Positions 44,101-52,298 of a stretch of 64,000 nt of DNA are shown here, in pieces. The number at the start of each line of letters is the position of its first letter. The first letter of the stretch is position 1. The stretch spans positions 248,001 to 312,000 of the forward strand of contig NZ_QUGI01000003.1 in NCBI RefSeq assembly GCF_003478995.1. Reading direction: 5' to 3'. The position numbers and the translations under genes were made by a program. Under the pieces are notes generated by a model. It was given only the letters and a program-made list of their open reading frames with translations, was not told the origin of the DNA and made no database searches. This stretch comes from Pseudoflavonifractor sp. AF19-9AC (GTDB lineage Bacteria; Bacillota; Clostridia; Oscillospirales; Oscillospiraceae).

Positions 44101-46314
44101 GGAATCTCCGGCTGCCGCTTCCAACTGAAATATCTGGGTGGTGAGGTCAGCGGCAGCGGTGGCACCGTGATCGGCACTTACACGACTTCGGCCAACGGCT
44201 CCTTCACTGTCACTGGGCTCAAAAAGGGCTACTACATCTGCGAGGAGTTGGAGAGCGACAGCAGCCACGTGATTGACGCCGCGCCCCAGTCCTTCTATAT
44301 TTCCGGCGAGGATCAGGACATCGTGACCCTCTACTTCTCCAACGCCCCCAAGGGAGGCGTCCTGGTCAAGAAGGTATCGGCAGCAGACAATTCCCCGCTC
44401 TCCGATGTGGAGTTCCTGGTGACAAAATCGGACGGCTCCGTGGTGGGTGATGCCAACGGCAAGTTCGTGACGGATTCCACCGGCAGTTTTCTGGTGGAAG
44501 GGGTAGAACCTGGAACTACACTGGTCATCAAGGAAACCCGTGCCAAGCCCGGCTTCCTGCTGGATGATGCACCTCAGACCGTTCAGGTCAAAGAGGGCCA
44601 GACCGTCACCGTAGAATTTCGGAACCAGCCTTTGGGCAATCTGGTAATTGAGAAGTGGGGACGGAACGGCTCTACGGAAGTCCCCCTGGAGGGCGTCAAA
44701 TTTGAGATTAAGTACGCCAATGGGCAGTATGTGGATGCCGCAGGAGGCACGTTGTCCAGCAATGGTATCTATTATTCCGACTCCACAGGTAAGGTCATCC
44801 TGTCCGGGATCACTGGCACGGTGGTAGTGACTGAACTTGAGAGCGTGCCTGGGTACACTATCGACCCGGATAGCCAGAGCCAGACTGTCACCATTAACCC
44901 CAATGACACACAGACGATCCGATTTTATAACAATGCTGTGGGCGGCGTGGAGTTGATTAAAGTCTCCGAAGCGGACAAGACGGAGCGCATCCCCAATACC
45001 ACCTTTGAAATCCGGCGGGTGTCGGATGATGCCCTGGTGGACACCGTGACCACCGGGGAGAGCGGCAGCGTCTTTGTAACACTGGAGGATAACAATTATT
45101 ATGCCGTGGAGATCGAGAGTGCCGAGGGGTTCAAGCTGGACAGCACGCCCCATTATTTCACCATAAAGAATGGGCAGACCACGAAACTGACCGTAACCAA
45201 TGCGCCCATGTCCGGCATCCTGCTTCACAAAATTTCTACTGCTGATGGTAAGGGCATCCCTGGTGTGTCGTTCATCCTGTATGACAGCGGCCACAACCCC
45301 ATCGACCAGCAGACCACCGACGACCGAGGCTATGCCTGGTTTGAGGACTTGACCGAGAGTGGCCGGTACTATCTGCGCGAACTGGAGAATGAGGGGTATA
45401 TCCCAGACACCCAACTCCGTACAGTCTATGTCAAAGCTGGGGAAACCACATTGGTAGAGTGGGAAAATACCCCCATCACAGGACAAATCCAAATCGTCAA
45501 GAAGTCCGCCGACTACAACCCCACCAACGGACTGCCTGCTGGAACACTGCTGGAGGGGGCCGTGTTTGAGATCTATGATAAAGCGGGTAACCTGGTAGAC
45601 ACCATCCGCTCTGATAGCCGAGGGCTGGCCGTGTCCAAACCTTTGCCTCTCTCCCGCTATACCATACGGGAGGTCAAGGCTCCGGCCAATTACGGCGTAA
45701 ATGAAACGGAACTCACTGCCTATCTTGAACATGAGGGACAGATCGTCAAATTTGAGGTGACCAACAAGAGCCTAACTACCGGCGTATCCATCACCAAAAC
45801 CGGCCCCAAGGAGATCATGGCAGGCCAGCCGGTACGCTATACCTTCTCCGGCATCGCCAATAGCTCCAATGTCCGGCTGGACAACTTTTATTGGCGCGAT
45901 ACCCTCCCCGCAGAGGTACGGCTGGACACGGTGGTCACCGGAACCTATAACTTCCCCGGCACCTATAAGATCACCTATCGTGTGAACGGCGGCGAGTATC
46001 GGACCCTGGCAGACAACCTGTCCACCAGCAAGAACTACACCCTGGCTGCCTCGGCCACCGCACTGGGCCTTGCCAGCAATGAACGGGTCACAGAGGTCAT
46101 GTTCGTCTTTGGACAGGCCCCTGCTGGCTTTGCCCAGGTAGAAAAGCCGTACCTCCACTGCACCGCCGTGGCCAACCTGGCCTCCACCTCCTTTGTCAAT
46201 GTGGCCGACGTGGGCGGCGTCTACAACGGCCAGTGGGTGCAGGCCGTCAGCCGTTGGGTAACTACGGTGTACGGCAAACCTGTCATTCCCACCCTGCCCC
46301 GGACGGGGTATTAA
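41128..46314 (+). CDS. Giant surface protein: thioester-like domain and 13 SpaA/Cna-B repeats
   Basis: This 1728-residue protein has a signal peptide (ending SAWAA, about residue 25). The N-terminal domain has AYCVNPYLKG and YYATKMALWCYL, the layout of thioester adhesin domains, but Lys stands where the thioester Gln is expected. From residue about 345, at least thirteen SpaA/Cna-B-type repeats follow, each starting like LRIIKYD or VELIKVS and closing with a strand such as FYNN; these usually form Lys-Asn isopeptide bonds. A non-repeat domain (about 1550-1700) ends in LPRTGY with no hydrophobic tail. It is probably an adhesin or mating-contact fibre for the sortase encoded upstream. Confidence 0.85.
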   Translation: MKKLLSMFLACVLLLGILPTSAWAADSVEAALGEVDIYNGGYELGYLSINGAVKKQDYTYFMYKSNDGTTKEVPAYCVNPYLKGVPQKVEPGESIKYLAEERSSDPKVVGIISNGYPHRSLGELNLDNKYQAYYATKMALWCYLLSTWDINNLKVAPGLSGSELDIGNRILAAAKDIYKRGTTYNYMLTPKMTATPDHSVAYPVSVEGKDYYQQVFTVWSETWVYDYDISVAFQDPSAVPNGTRIVNMDNQDVTSVAAEGTGDGYSAQFKVLYPAESIQNQSGSVQLALSASVAQYAAMYAICQEKDKYGDLQNYICDLDNNVRLDVAAISNYYDGQDPDPDETALKIVKLEEGTKIPLEGAVFSVYDPEGRKVGSFSTGPDGTVVIPLTLEGHYTVTEEIPPRYHLLPDERTQHADVEYNKIATLTFWNAPYGSLRVEKKSDTGDLLSGVTIQIKHLESGQTRSGQTTTGGSITFDQLEPGAWEVRELAGIEGWKAVTDTVQTVNVVSGEESTATIINEELPGLRIIKYDRKTMELMPDVAFEIFRDNVSLGIFRTNEQGEILLVNQPEGSYRIEERNPGDDEHIIDTTPQYAELTTGMGIVERVFYNDQLPGIHLIKVDSADLSKPIANVKFRIEAVDGSWGPEEYTTLEDGTIDLSKLPVGAYVVTELECPGYVIDEAQRIIHLDGNETAQFVFTNSKLPSLRLTKISSDGSALAGVTYSLTRIEDGSRYMDQTTSSTGTIIWEGLQPGVYSLKETDTVSDHILDEKEYHVELFPGKDSTIVLENDKRPNLTIWKRDADSGAPVEGAVFLVKTADGHSVAEVTTGPDGSAKVPNLLPMVYEVIEKSVPSPYLPDAPSQLVTLYPNRDREVYFENHKKPSVTIQKENSVTHDPIESAEFHITWSSNKTETGEQRDLGTFQTDEAGQIILEAIEDGWLKIEETKPAPGFQAPDNPVTEVYVKGGENKTITISNIPLSALVVYKQDSVTGAGISGCRFQLKYLGGEVSGSGGTVIGTYTTSANGSFTVTGLKKGYYICEELESDSSHVIDAAPQSFYISGEDQDIVTLYFSNAPKGGVLVKKVSAADNSPLSDVEFLVTKSDGSVVGDANGKFVTDSTGSFLVEGVEPGTTLVIKETRAKPGFLLDDAPQTVQVKEGQTVTVEFRNQPLGNLVIEKWGRNGSTEVPLEGVKFEIKYANGQYVDAAGGTLSSNGIYYSDSTGKVILSGITGTVVVTELESVPGYTIDPDSQSQTVTINPNDTQTIRFYNNAVGGVELIKVSEADKTERIPNTTFEIRRVSDDALVDTVTTGESGSVFVTLEDNNYYAVEIESAEGFKLDSTPHYFTIKNGQTTKLTVTNAPMSGILLHKISTADGKGIPGVSFILYDSGHNPIDQQTTDDRGYAWFEDLTESGRYYLRELENEGYIPDTQLRTVYVKAGETTLVEWENTPITGQIQIVKKSADYNPTNGLPAGTLLEGAVFEIYDKAGNLVDTIRSDSRGLAVSKPLPLSRYTIREVKAPANYGVNETELTAYLEHEGQIVKFEVTNKSLTTGVSITKTGPKEIMAGQPVRYTFSGIANSSNVRLDNFYWRDTLPAEVRLDTVVTGTYNFPGTYKITYRVNGGEYRTLADNLSTSKNYTLAASATALGLASNERVTEVMFVFGQAPAGFAQVEKPYLHCTAVANLASTSFVNVADVGGVYNGQWVQAVSRWVTTVYGKPVIPTLPRTGY

Positions 46315-46319
46315 GCCCT

Positions 46320-46356
46320 TGGGGGACTCACAAAAGCTGTGAGTCCCCCTCTTTTT
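46320..46356 (+). terminator. Terminator after the surface protein
   Basis: GGGGGACTCACA / TGTGAGTCCCCC with a short loop is followed by CTTTTTT, directly after the stop codon. Confidence 0.9.
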
Positions 46357-46395
46357 TACAACCAATTATTCTAACAGAAAAAGGAGAAATGAACG

Positions 46396-46767
46396 ATGTT
46401 GAAGATCACTGCCACTGGAAATCTGACCAATGATGTGGAGCTGAAGATGAACGAAACCACGGGCAAGCCCTATGCCATCCTGCGCATTGCCTCGGACCGC
46501 CGCTATCGAGATCAGGAGGGCAACCGGCTCACCGACTTCATCTCCATCAAGGTGCGCGGTCCCCTGGCCGAGTTCTGCGCCGCCTATGCCTGGAAGGGCT
46601 GCAAGTTGGCCGCCTCCGGCGACTTCGAGACCATCACTTTTTCTGACGATCCCACCCGCCAGCCCGGCTTCCTGATCAAGGCTACGGAGGTGGAGCTCCT
46701 CTCCCCCCGTCGGGCAGAGGATGCAACCGCTGCCGGGCAGAACCAGGCCGAGTGTGAGGCCGCCTGA
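46396..46767 (+). CDS. Single-stranded DNA-binding protein, short ICE type
   Basis: This 123-residue OB-fold protein begins MLKITATGNLTNDVELKMNE and has the SSB-like region RIASDRRYRDQEGNRLTDFISIKV. The C-terminal acidic tail of chromosomal SSB is absent. It should protect transferred single strands. AAAAGGAG precedes the start, and the stop overlaps the ParB-like start by 1 base, so they are co-translated. Confidence 0.85.
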   Translation: MLKITATGNLTNDVELKMNETTGKPYAILRIASDRRYRDQEGNRLTDFISIKVRGPLAEFCAAYAWKGCKLAASGDFETITFSDDPTRQPGFLIKATEVELLSPRRAEDATAAGQNQAECEAA

Positions 46768-47684
46768 TGAAGAACACTGGGATCATTTACAGCAGCACAG
46801 AGCGCACCCCTGTCGTGCTGCCTGAGATGGCCGAGCTGCTCCCGCCTTTGAGCGAGGAGCAGCTCGGTGCGCTGGAGGCGGATCTCCTGAAAAATGGGTG
46901 CTATACCTCCATCATCGTCAATGAGGATCTGGTCGTCATTGACGGGCATAACCGAAAATCCCTGTGCGACAAGCACGGCCTGCCCTATCAGATGCTGGTG
47001 TTCGCCTTTGACGATCTGCTGGAGGCCAAGCAGTGGGCGCTGGACACCCAGAAGGGCCGCCGCAACCTGGACAAGTGGGAGCTGGGCAAGATCGCCCTGA
47101 AGCTCAAGCCGGAACTCGAAGCCAGGGCCAAGTCAAATCAATCCGCTGCAGGCGGTGATAAAACAGACAAGGGAGCGCTTTTGGTGAATTCACCAAAAGC
47201 GCTCCCCCCTGTGAACACGCGTAAAGAGATGGCACAGGCAGTCGGCATCGGAGATCAGACCATGGGGCGTATTATGCAGATCAACGAGCACGCCCCCGCA
47301 GCGGTCAAGGAGGCGCTGGACAAGAAGGAACTGTCCATCAACCAGGGCTACCAGATCACCAAGCAGGTGGAGGATCTGCCGGAGGAGCAGCGGGAGCAGG
47401 CCGCCCAGGAGGCGTTGGACATCCTGAGAGCAAAAAAGGAAATCCAGGAAAAGGACGCGGAGATCGACCGTGAGGGGAAGATCGCCGGAGTCTTCTGCAA
47501 AGCATACGAAAAGGCGGTCCTGCTGGACCCCACAGAAGAAAATGTCCGGATCTGGGCTAAATGCACCCGCATGACCAGGGACGAGATGGAAGATACGGTG
47601 AAAGAATCCCGTGAATTGGCGGAGGTGTTTCGGACCATTGCCGACCTCATGGAGCGCCTCCTGCCGGAGAGGGGGACGCTATGA
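46767..47684 (+). CDS. ParB-like nuclease/partition domain protein
   Basis: This 305-residue protein has an N-terminal ParB/Srx-type domain (LSEEQLGALEADLLKNGCYTSIIVNEDLVVIDGHNRKSLC) and a helix-turn-helix region further on (TRKEMAQAVGIGDQTMGRIMQINEHAP). The C-terminal part is coiled and charged. Such proteins bind DNA in partition or gene control. A perfect 36-bp palindrome at 47171-47206 lies inside the coding sequence at about residues 136-146 (KGALLVNSPKALP), in the linker between domains. It overlaps the next gene by 4 bases. Confidence 0.85.
   Translation: MKNTGIIYSSTERTPVVLPEMAELLPPLSEEQLGALEADLLKNGCYTSIIVNEDLVVIDGHNRKSLCDKHGLPYQMLVFAFDDLLEAKQWALDTQKGRRNLDKWELGKIALKLKPELEARAKSNQSAAGGDKTDKGALLVNSPKALPPVNTRKEMAQAVGIGDQTMGRIMQINEHAPAAVKEALDKKELSINQGYQITKQVEDLPEEQREQAAQEALDILRAKKEIQEKDAEIDREGKIAGVFCKAYEKAVLLDPTEENVRIWAKCTRMTRDEMEDTVKESRELAEVFRTIADLMERLLPERGTL
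47171..47206. repeat. Perfect 36-bp palindrome within the parB-like gene
   Basis: The left arm GGGAGCGCTTTTGGTGAA is followed directly by its exact reverse complement with no loop and no mismatch. It lies in a linker region of the protein. It could be a DNA-binding site for the encoded protein, or a small inserted element. Confidence 0.9.
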
Positions 47685-48178
47685 CGGAAATGAGTGTCCG
47701 CCAGTGGCAGGAGCGGTTCCGTGCCGGGGATTTTTCCTCGAAAGATCGTGCCGTTCAGTGTGAGGCCGGGTGGTATGACTGGTTCTGTCAGGATGACGCG
47801 CTGGCCGGACGGCTCCAGAAGTTGAGCAAGGTGGTCATGGGGATCACCGACCCCTATATCCTGGACCACTACTATGTCTGGTTCAAGAACAACTGCCCGC
47901 TGTCCGGCCCGCTCTATGATGACGTGCGGTTTGAACCGCTGCATGGTGACCGCAACGGGAGATATTTTGTGGTCATCCGGGACAGTCCCCATGAGACCCA
48001 TAAGTGGACCATCTACACGGAGCGCCATGGATTTGAACAGCCGGAATTCACCTGTGCAAATGTGCGGGATATGCTCCGCCATATCAACACCATGGCCCCG
48101 GAAACCTGGCGCGATGATCCGCAGCCTGCAAAAACACCGCGTTCCCCTCAAAAAAAGCGAAAGGAGGCAGAACGATGA
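47681..48178 (+). CDS. Conserved ICE protein of unknown function
   Basis: I recognise no domain in this 165-residue protein. It is soluble, with many aromatic residues (WYDWFCQDD, YYVWFKNNC) and a basic end (SPQKKRKEAER). The middle has a small beta region (RYFVVIRDSPHETHKWTIYTE). Four-base overlaps with the parB-like gene and the next gene place it in one operon. Confidence 0.7.
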   Translation: MTEMSVRQWQERFRAGDFSSKDRAVQCEAGWYDWFCQDDALAGRLQKLSKVVMGITDPYILDHYYVWFKNNCPLSGPLYDDVRFEPLHGDRNGRYFVVIRDSPHETHKWTIYTERHGFEQPEFTCANVRDMLRHINTMAPETWRDDPQPAKTPRSPQKKRKEAER

Positions 48179-48594
48179 ACCGGGAAAACGCGGGTGCCAA
48201 GCCGACTGCTCCGCCCAGACTGCCGCCAGAGGCTGAGCAGGAGATCCTGGAGGCATTGTTCGAGGGGATGGAGATCCACTCCAGCGAGATCGCTGCAATC
48301 CTGAAAAAGCATGGCGTGTGCGGGGATGTGGAGGCCCTCCAGGACAGCTACCGCAAGCGCCTGGGCCAGCGTCTCATGGCCAGTCTCCGGGATGATACCG
48401 GGCGGCGTGAGGTGCTGGCCAACGGAAAAGGCAGCTATGTAGTGCTGGAGGGCTGCGGCGACAGGCGGCAGCTCAAGCAGATCCACCGCCGCATCCAAAA
48501 CCAGATGAATGGGCTGGATCTCTCGGCGCGGAAAGTGTCCGGCAGGCTGACTGTTCTGGAACGGCTGTCCCACAAGTGGAGAAGGGCTGGTTGA
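48175..48594 (+). CDS. Small conserved ICE protein
   Basis: This 139-residue protein has a helical N-terminal half (EAEQEILEALFEGMEIHSSEIAAILKKHG) that may be a winged-helix-like domain, and a basic C-terminus. I cannot assign a family. It overlaps the previous gene by 4 bases and the next begins 1 base after its stop. Confidence 0.65.
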   Translation: MNRENAGAKPTAPPRLPPEAEQEILEALFEGMEIHSSEIAAILKKHGVCGDVEALQDSYRKRLGQRLMASLRDDTGRREVLANGKGSYVVLEGCGDRRQLKQIHRRIQNQMNGLDLSARKVSGRLTVLERLSHKWRRAG

Positions 48595-48595
48595 G

Positions 48596-48994
48596 ATGGA
48601 CGCAAAGACATTCTATGAGCAGATCGCCCCAGAACTGGACCCAGGGGGCTTCAAGCTGTACTTCACAGCCCAAAGGCTGACAGGCTTTGAGCTATATAAG
48701 CAGTTCCCTTATGAGGACTCCCGCGGGATGTTTGAAATGATGAACGGTCATCAGCTCATGCGCTATCTGCTGGCGGATCAGTTCCATGCCATCCGCTGGG
48801 AGATCGTTCCCGGAACTGGCTATGAACACGCAATCCTCCAACCCATTGATACTACCGCACCAGCCTACCAACAGTTTGAACGCAGATTATATGAAACGCT
48901 GATGCAAAATTGCCATCTGAATCCACTGGAGCATGAGCAGGCAGCGCGGGTTACACAGAAACAACGCCGTCGGAACGGGCGCAACTCCAGATGA
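48596..48994 (+). CDS. Small conserved ICE protein
   Basis: This 132-residue soluble protein starts MDAKTFYEQIAPELDPGGFKLYF and ends with a basic KQRRRNGRNSR tail. No family is recognised. Its place between partition genes suggests a role in element maintenance, without further support. Confidence 0.6.
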   Translation: MDAKTFYEQIAPELDPGGFKLYFTAQRLTGFELYKQFPYEDSRGMFEMMNGHQLMRYLLADQFHAIRWEIVPGTGYEHAILQPIDTTAPAYQQFERRLYETLMQNCHLNPLEHEQAARVTQKQRRRNGRNSR

Positions 48995-49040
48995 ACGGGG
49001 CTGTTGCCACAGGATGCCGGGCAAATAAAAAGAGGTGATC

Positions 49041-49766
49041 ATTACGGCAGAGCAAGACCATGTTACTAAAATTACAGAGGACAATCCGGATGCTTTTTGG
49101 GATTTGATTTATCAAGCAAAAACCGCTTGCGGCCAGGATATGAAAGCTATGGAGCACTTTCTCACAGATCGTCTGATTTCCATGGGGCCTGAATCCGCCA
49201 TGGTTTTTCATAAATGCGTATATATATATTCGAGATTGGCAGACCAATATGGGCTTTGGGACGCAGCCAGCATTGTCAAGGAGCGCGGTTGTTCTGACGA
49301 AGGATTTATGGATTTTCAGCCATGGCTGATCGCTCAGGGCAAGGAGACTTATATGGCAGTCTTAAAAGATCCGGATACACTGGCTGACGTGGAGATATAC
49401 GGAGACTGTTGTTTCAGAGGCCTTTCCGATGTTGCTTACAGGGCCTATGAACAGCTTACAGGGCGAAATATATATCTAGATCATGTAGAAGCACCCAAAA
49501 ATGTAAAAGACTTATACAGATCTTTGAAAAGAGAGATCGTGTACAAGGATGGCATTCAGTTTCCAAGAGAAATGAAAGACCTGCCGAATTTTTTGCCAAG
49601 ATTGTGCGAGAAATACGGAGGGGCAGACGGAAGCCAGATACACCCGTATGTGTGGAATCTGGAGATGTCTGATGTAAACGCACTGCTAATTGAGGGAAAG
49701 ACATTTGACAAACAACAGCGCGCCCAAAAAACGAAGTCCCGCAAAAAAGGAGGAACGCCGCGATGA
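49041..49766 (+). CDS. DUF4240 domain protein
   Basis: The N-terminal half (DAFWDLIYQAKTACGQD ... YGLWDAASIVKERGCSDEGFMDFQPWLIAQGKETY) matches DUF4240, a domain of unknown role. The C-terminal part with HPYVWNLEMSDVNALLIEG is element-specific. The only standard in-frame start (GTG at 49035) lies within the AGAGGTGATC ribosome site. ATT at 49041 is better spaced, so a non-standard start is likely. It overlaps the ParM gene by 4 bases. Confidence 0.75.
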   Translation: MTAEQDHVTKITEDNPDAFWDLIYQAKTACGQDMKAMEHFLTDRLISMGPESAMVFHKCVYIYSRLADQYGLWDAASIVKERGCSDEGFMDFQPWLIAQGKETYMAVLKDPDTLADVEIYGDCCFRGLSDVAYRAYEQLTGRNIYLDHVEAPKNVKDLYRSLKREIVYKDGIQFPREMKDLPNFLPRLCEKYGGADGSQIHPYVWNLEMSDVNALLIEGKTFDKQQRAQKTKSRKKGGTPR

Positions 49767-50695
49767 GTGGCTCGATCATCATTGGCATTGATCATGGCTA
49801 CGCAGCCATGAAAACTGTACATTTTTCGTTCCCCACCGGATTGGTGGAATATGAACATGAGCCGTACACTCAGAAAGATGTGCTGGAATACGGCGGCAGA
49901 TACTATGTAGTGGGCAGCGGTCGCCAGCCCCTCCAGAGAGACAAGACCCAAACAGAGGACTACTATCTGCTTACCCTGGCAGCCATCGCCAAGGAGCTGG
50001 AGCACCGGGGTGCGGAGCACACCGCCAGCATCCACCTGGCGGTGGGCCTGCCCCTGACCAGCTTTGGCAGGGACAAGAAGTCCTTCCGTTCGTATCTGTA
50101 CCGGGATGGGAGCGCCATTCCTTTCCGCTATGAGGGGCAGGACTATACCATCACCATCCAAGAGGTGTCCCTGTTTCCACAGGGCTATGCTGCCGTCCTG
50201 ACCCAGACGGAGCTGCTGGACGAGCCGTCCGTCATTGTGGCAGACATAGGCGGCTGGACGGTGGATCTGATGCGTCTGGACAACCGCATCCCCAACGCTG
50301 CCTCCTGCCGGAGTCTGGAACTGGGCATGATCCGCTGTATCGATGAAATCAGCGAACAGGTGCGCCGGTTGTTTGGGCTGTCCATGACTACCGCTCAGAT
50401 CGAGAGTGCCCTGCGGGGCAGCTCCGGCGGGATGGATGAGCGAATCAGGGCGGTTATCCACGCCCAGGCAGGCAAGTATGCCCGAAACCTGCTCTCGGCA
50501 GTCACAGAAAGCGGCCTGGACATCCGAGCTATGCCCACCATCTTCCTGGGTGGTGGAGCGGCGCTCTTAAAACGCCACCTTTCGGCCACAGATGGCCTGT
50601 GTCGCCCACTTATCCTGGATGACGTATCCCTGAACGCCAAAGGATATGAGCGCCTTGTAGGGCAGATGTCGCGGGGTGTGGGCCATGGCGGGTAA
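49763..50695 (+). CDS. ParM/StbA-like actin partition ATPase
   Basis: This 310-residue actin-like protein has the phosphate-1 motif IIGIDHGYAAMK, phosphate-2 VADIGGWTVDLM and adenosine motif FLGGGAALL. It should form filaments that separate copies of a circular, plasmid-like form of the element. The small ParR-like gene overlaps its end by 11 bases, the usual order of parMR systems. Confidence 0.88.
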   Translation: MSGSIIIGIDHGYAAMKTVHFSFPTGLVEYEHEPYTQKDVLEYGGRYYVVGSGRQPLQRDKTQTEDYYLLTLAAIAKELEHRGAEHTASIHLAVGLPLTSFGRDKKSFRSYLYRDGSAIPFRYEGQDYTITIQEVSLFPQGYAAVLTQTELLDEPSVIVADIGGWTVDLMRLDNRIPNAASCRSLELGMIRCIDEISEQVRRLFGLSMTTAQIESALRGSSGGMDERIRAVIHAQAGKYARNLLSAVTESGLDIRAMPTIFLGGGAALLKRHLSATDGLCRPLILDDVSLNAKGYERLVGQMSRGVGHGG

Positions 50696-50984
50696 GCGGC
50701 GGCTCAACCTTTCTTTTTCTCTGGCATCATCCCAACAGCGTGAGGCGTGGCACATTCTCAGTTCCATCCCTGCCGGACAGCGGACAGACGCTGTGTGTCG
50801 GATGGTGTGTAAAGCCCATGAACAGGATGCCCTTCTGTCTGCCATCCGGGGGCTGATCCGGGAAGAGTTGCGCAATTTGGATCTGACAACAGAAAAAAGC
50901 CAGCAGACGCAGGCCGGGGACATGGATGAGGATGTCCTCGGCTTTCTTCTTGCCCTGCAGCAGGAAGAAGATGAGATCACCTGA
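50685..50984 (+). CDS. ParR-like centromere-binding protein
   Basis: This 99-residue protein begins GKRRLNLSFSLASSQQREAWHILSSIP, fitting a ribbon-helix-helix DNA-binding domain, and ends in an acidic tail (DMDEDVLGFLLALQQEEDEIT) of the kind that contacts ParM. Position and size support ParR. I chose the ATG at 50685, inside the end of parM. Its TGA overlaps the ATA of the methylase remnant that follows. Confidence 0.75.
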   Translation: MAGKRRLNLSFSLASSQQREAWHILSSIPAGQRTDAVCRMVCKAHEQDALLSAIRGLIREELRNLDLTTEKSQQTQAGDMDEDVLGFLLALQQEEDEIT

Positions 50985-51052
50985 TACGCTATTTTGATAT
51001 GTTCGCCGGGATCAGCGGTTTTCGAACGGATACAGTGTTTGCAAGGTTTTGA
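50984..51052 (+). pseudogene. Remnant of a DNA cytosine-5 methyltransferase
   Basis: The 22 codons RYFDMFAGISGFRT-DTVFARF contain the SAM-binding motif of C5 cytosine methylases (FAGIGG in the family, FAGISG here) at the very N-terminus and then stop. The rest of the enzyme is absent before the amidoligase gene at 51079. The first codon is ATA overlapping the ParR stop (TGATA). This looks like an internal deletion scar. Confidence 0.7.
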
Positions 51053-51078
51053 AACATCTTTTAGAAGGGAGCAGTGAC

Positions 51079-52050
51079 ATGAATGAAGTAGGACTAAAAG
51101 ATCAGTGTTTCGGCGTGGAAGTGGAACTGACCGGAATTACACGTGAACAGGCGGCACAAGCCTTGGCAGATTATTTTGGGACGGAGCCTCGCCGTGGGGA
51201 TGACTACTACGACAGCTGGTATGTGCGGGATGGGGAGGGAAAAGAATGGCGGCTGATGAGTGACAGCAGCATCCGTGGTGAACAGAAAGTGGGTGCCAGA
51301 TACACCTCTACCTCAGATCCGAGGTATCGTGTGGAAATGGTCACGCCCAAACTGACCTATGCGGAATTGCCCAAATTTCAGGAATGCGTCCGCCGCGTCC
51401 GCACTGCAGGGGGAAAAGTCAATTCCTCCTGCGGTATCCATGTCCATGTGGATGCCGCAAACCATAATCGCCAGAGCCTGAAAAACCTGCTGGGCATTAT
51501 GTATTCCAAAGAAGATATTCTGTTCAAGGCACTCCAGGTTAACTCCTATCGCATAGCGAACTATTGCCAGAAAGTACGGGAACCCATGCTGCAAAAGGCA
51601 CGCAAGCTTTCATCCGAAGAAACCAAAAATCTGACACAGCTGGAAACCATCTGGTATGAGGGGGATAACGGCAGCACGGAGCACTACAACTGGACACGGT
51701 ACTATGCGCTCAATCTCCATTCCGTGTTTTTCCGGGGGACCGTCGAATTCCGCTGTTTTAATTCCACCCTCCACGCAGGCCGCGCTGCTGCCTATGTGAA
51801 TTTGTGCCTTGCCATGTCGGCCCAGGCTATCGCCCAGCGCAGCACCGTCATGCGCAAGACGCAAAGCGATAATGAGCTGTTCACCTTTCGGGTATGGCTG
51901 GTACGCCTTGGGTTGAATGGACCCGAGTTCAAGCACACGCGGGATCATCTTCTGGCCAACTTGGACGGGGATCGGGCATGGCGCTATGACAAGGACAGTT
52001 ACGATGTCAATAAGAAAAAGAAAAACCGAAGCAGTGAGGTGGCACGATGA
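51079..52050 (+). CDS. Amidoligase family protein (ATP-dependent COOH-NH2 ligase fold)
   Basis: This 323-residue protein has the glutamine-synthetase-like signature of amidoligases: CFGVEVELTGI at the start with metal-binding glutamates, CGIHVHVDA in the middle and FRGTVEFRCFNSTLHAG near the end. It should form an amide or isopeptide bond using ATP; substrates are not known. Similar genes in phages and ICEs are coupled with gamma-glutamylcyclotransferase-like genes, as here. GAAGGGAG leads to the ATG at 51079. The next two genes are tightly coupled. Confidence 0.88.
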   Translation: MNEVGLKDQCFGVEVELTGITREQAAQALADYFGTEPRRGDDYYDSWYVRDGEGKEWRLMSDSSIRGEQKVGARYTSTSDPRYRVEMVTPKLTYAELPKFQECVRRVRTAGGKVNSSCGIHVHVDAANHNRQSLKNLLGIMYSKEDILFKALQVNSYRIANYCQKVREPMLQKARKLSSEETKNLTQLETIWYEGDNGSTEHYNWTRYYALNLHSVFFRGTVEFRCFNSTLHAGRAAAYVNLCLAMSAQAIAQRSTVMRKTQSDNELFTFRVWLVRLGLNGPEFKHTRDHLLANLDGDRAWRYDKDSYDVNKKKKNRSSEVAR

Positions 52051-52298
52051 AAATACGCATTGAAGATACCGTGTACGAGGGTACCGGGACAGAAATCATG
52101 GACCAGCTTCGGAAAGCTGCCTTTGACCCCACGGAGTTTCCGGACACAGAGAGCTATATCTGGCAGCTTCGCAGCAATTTCATCCGCATGACGGATCAGG
52201 ACTGTCCCCTGCCGGATCGTGGTGTAGAGGCGCAGGCGCAGACCATGATTATGGCGCTGGCGAAGATCGGCGCACTGGAGGTGTTGGACCATAGCTGA
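52047..52298 (+). CDS. Small acidic protein of the amidoligase cassette
   Basis: This 83-residue protein (KIRIEDTVYEGTGTEIMDQLRKAAFDP ... ALAKIGALEVLDHS) lies between the amidoligase and the GGCT-like gene, with a 4-base overlap upstream and probable overlap downstream. I know no function. Its steady position suggests it is a partner or possibly a substrate; that is speculation. Confidence 0.7.
   Translation: MKIRIEDTVYEGTGTEIMDQLRKAAFDPTEFPDTESYIWQLRSNFIRMTDQDCPLPDRGVEAQAQTMIMALAKIGALEVLDHS

Noticed and set aside
44059..45732. 557-codon minus-strand ORF inside the surface protein
   Set aside because: The repeat-coding plus strand explains it; the antisense has no recognisable domain.
41128..46314. 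CRISPR-like periodicity
   Set aside because: The periodicity is at protein level (SpaA repeats); DNA repeats are not conserved and there are no spacers. No CRISPR array is seen in the window.
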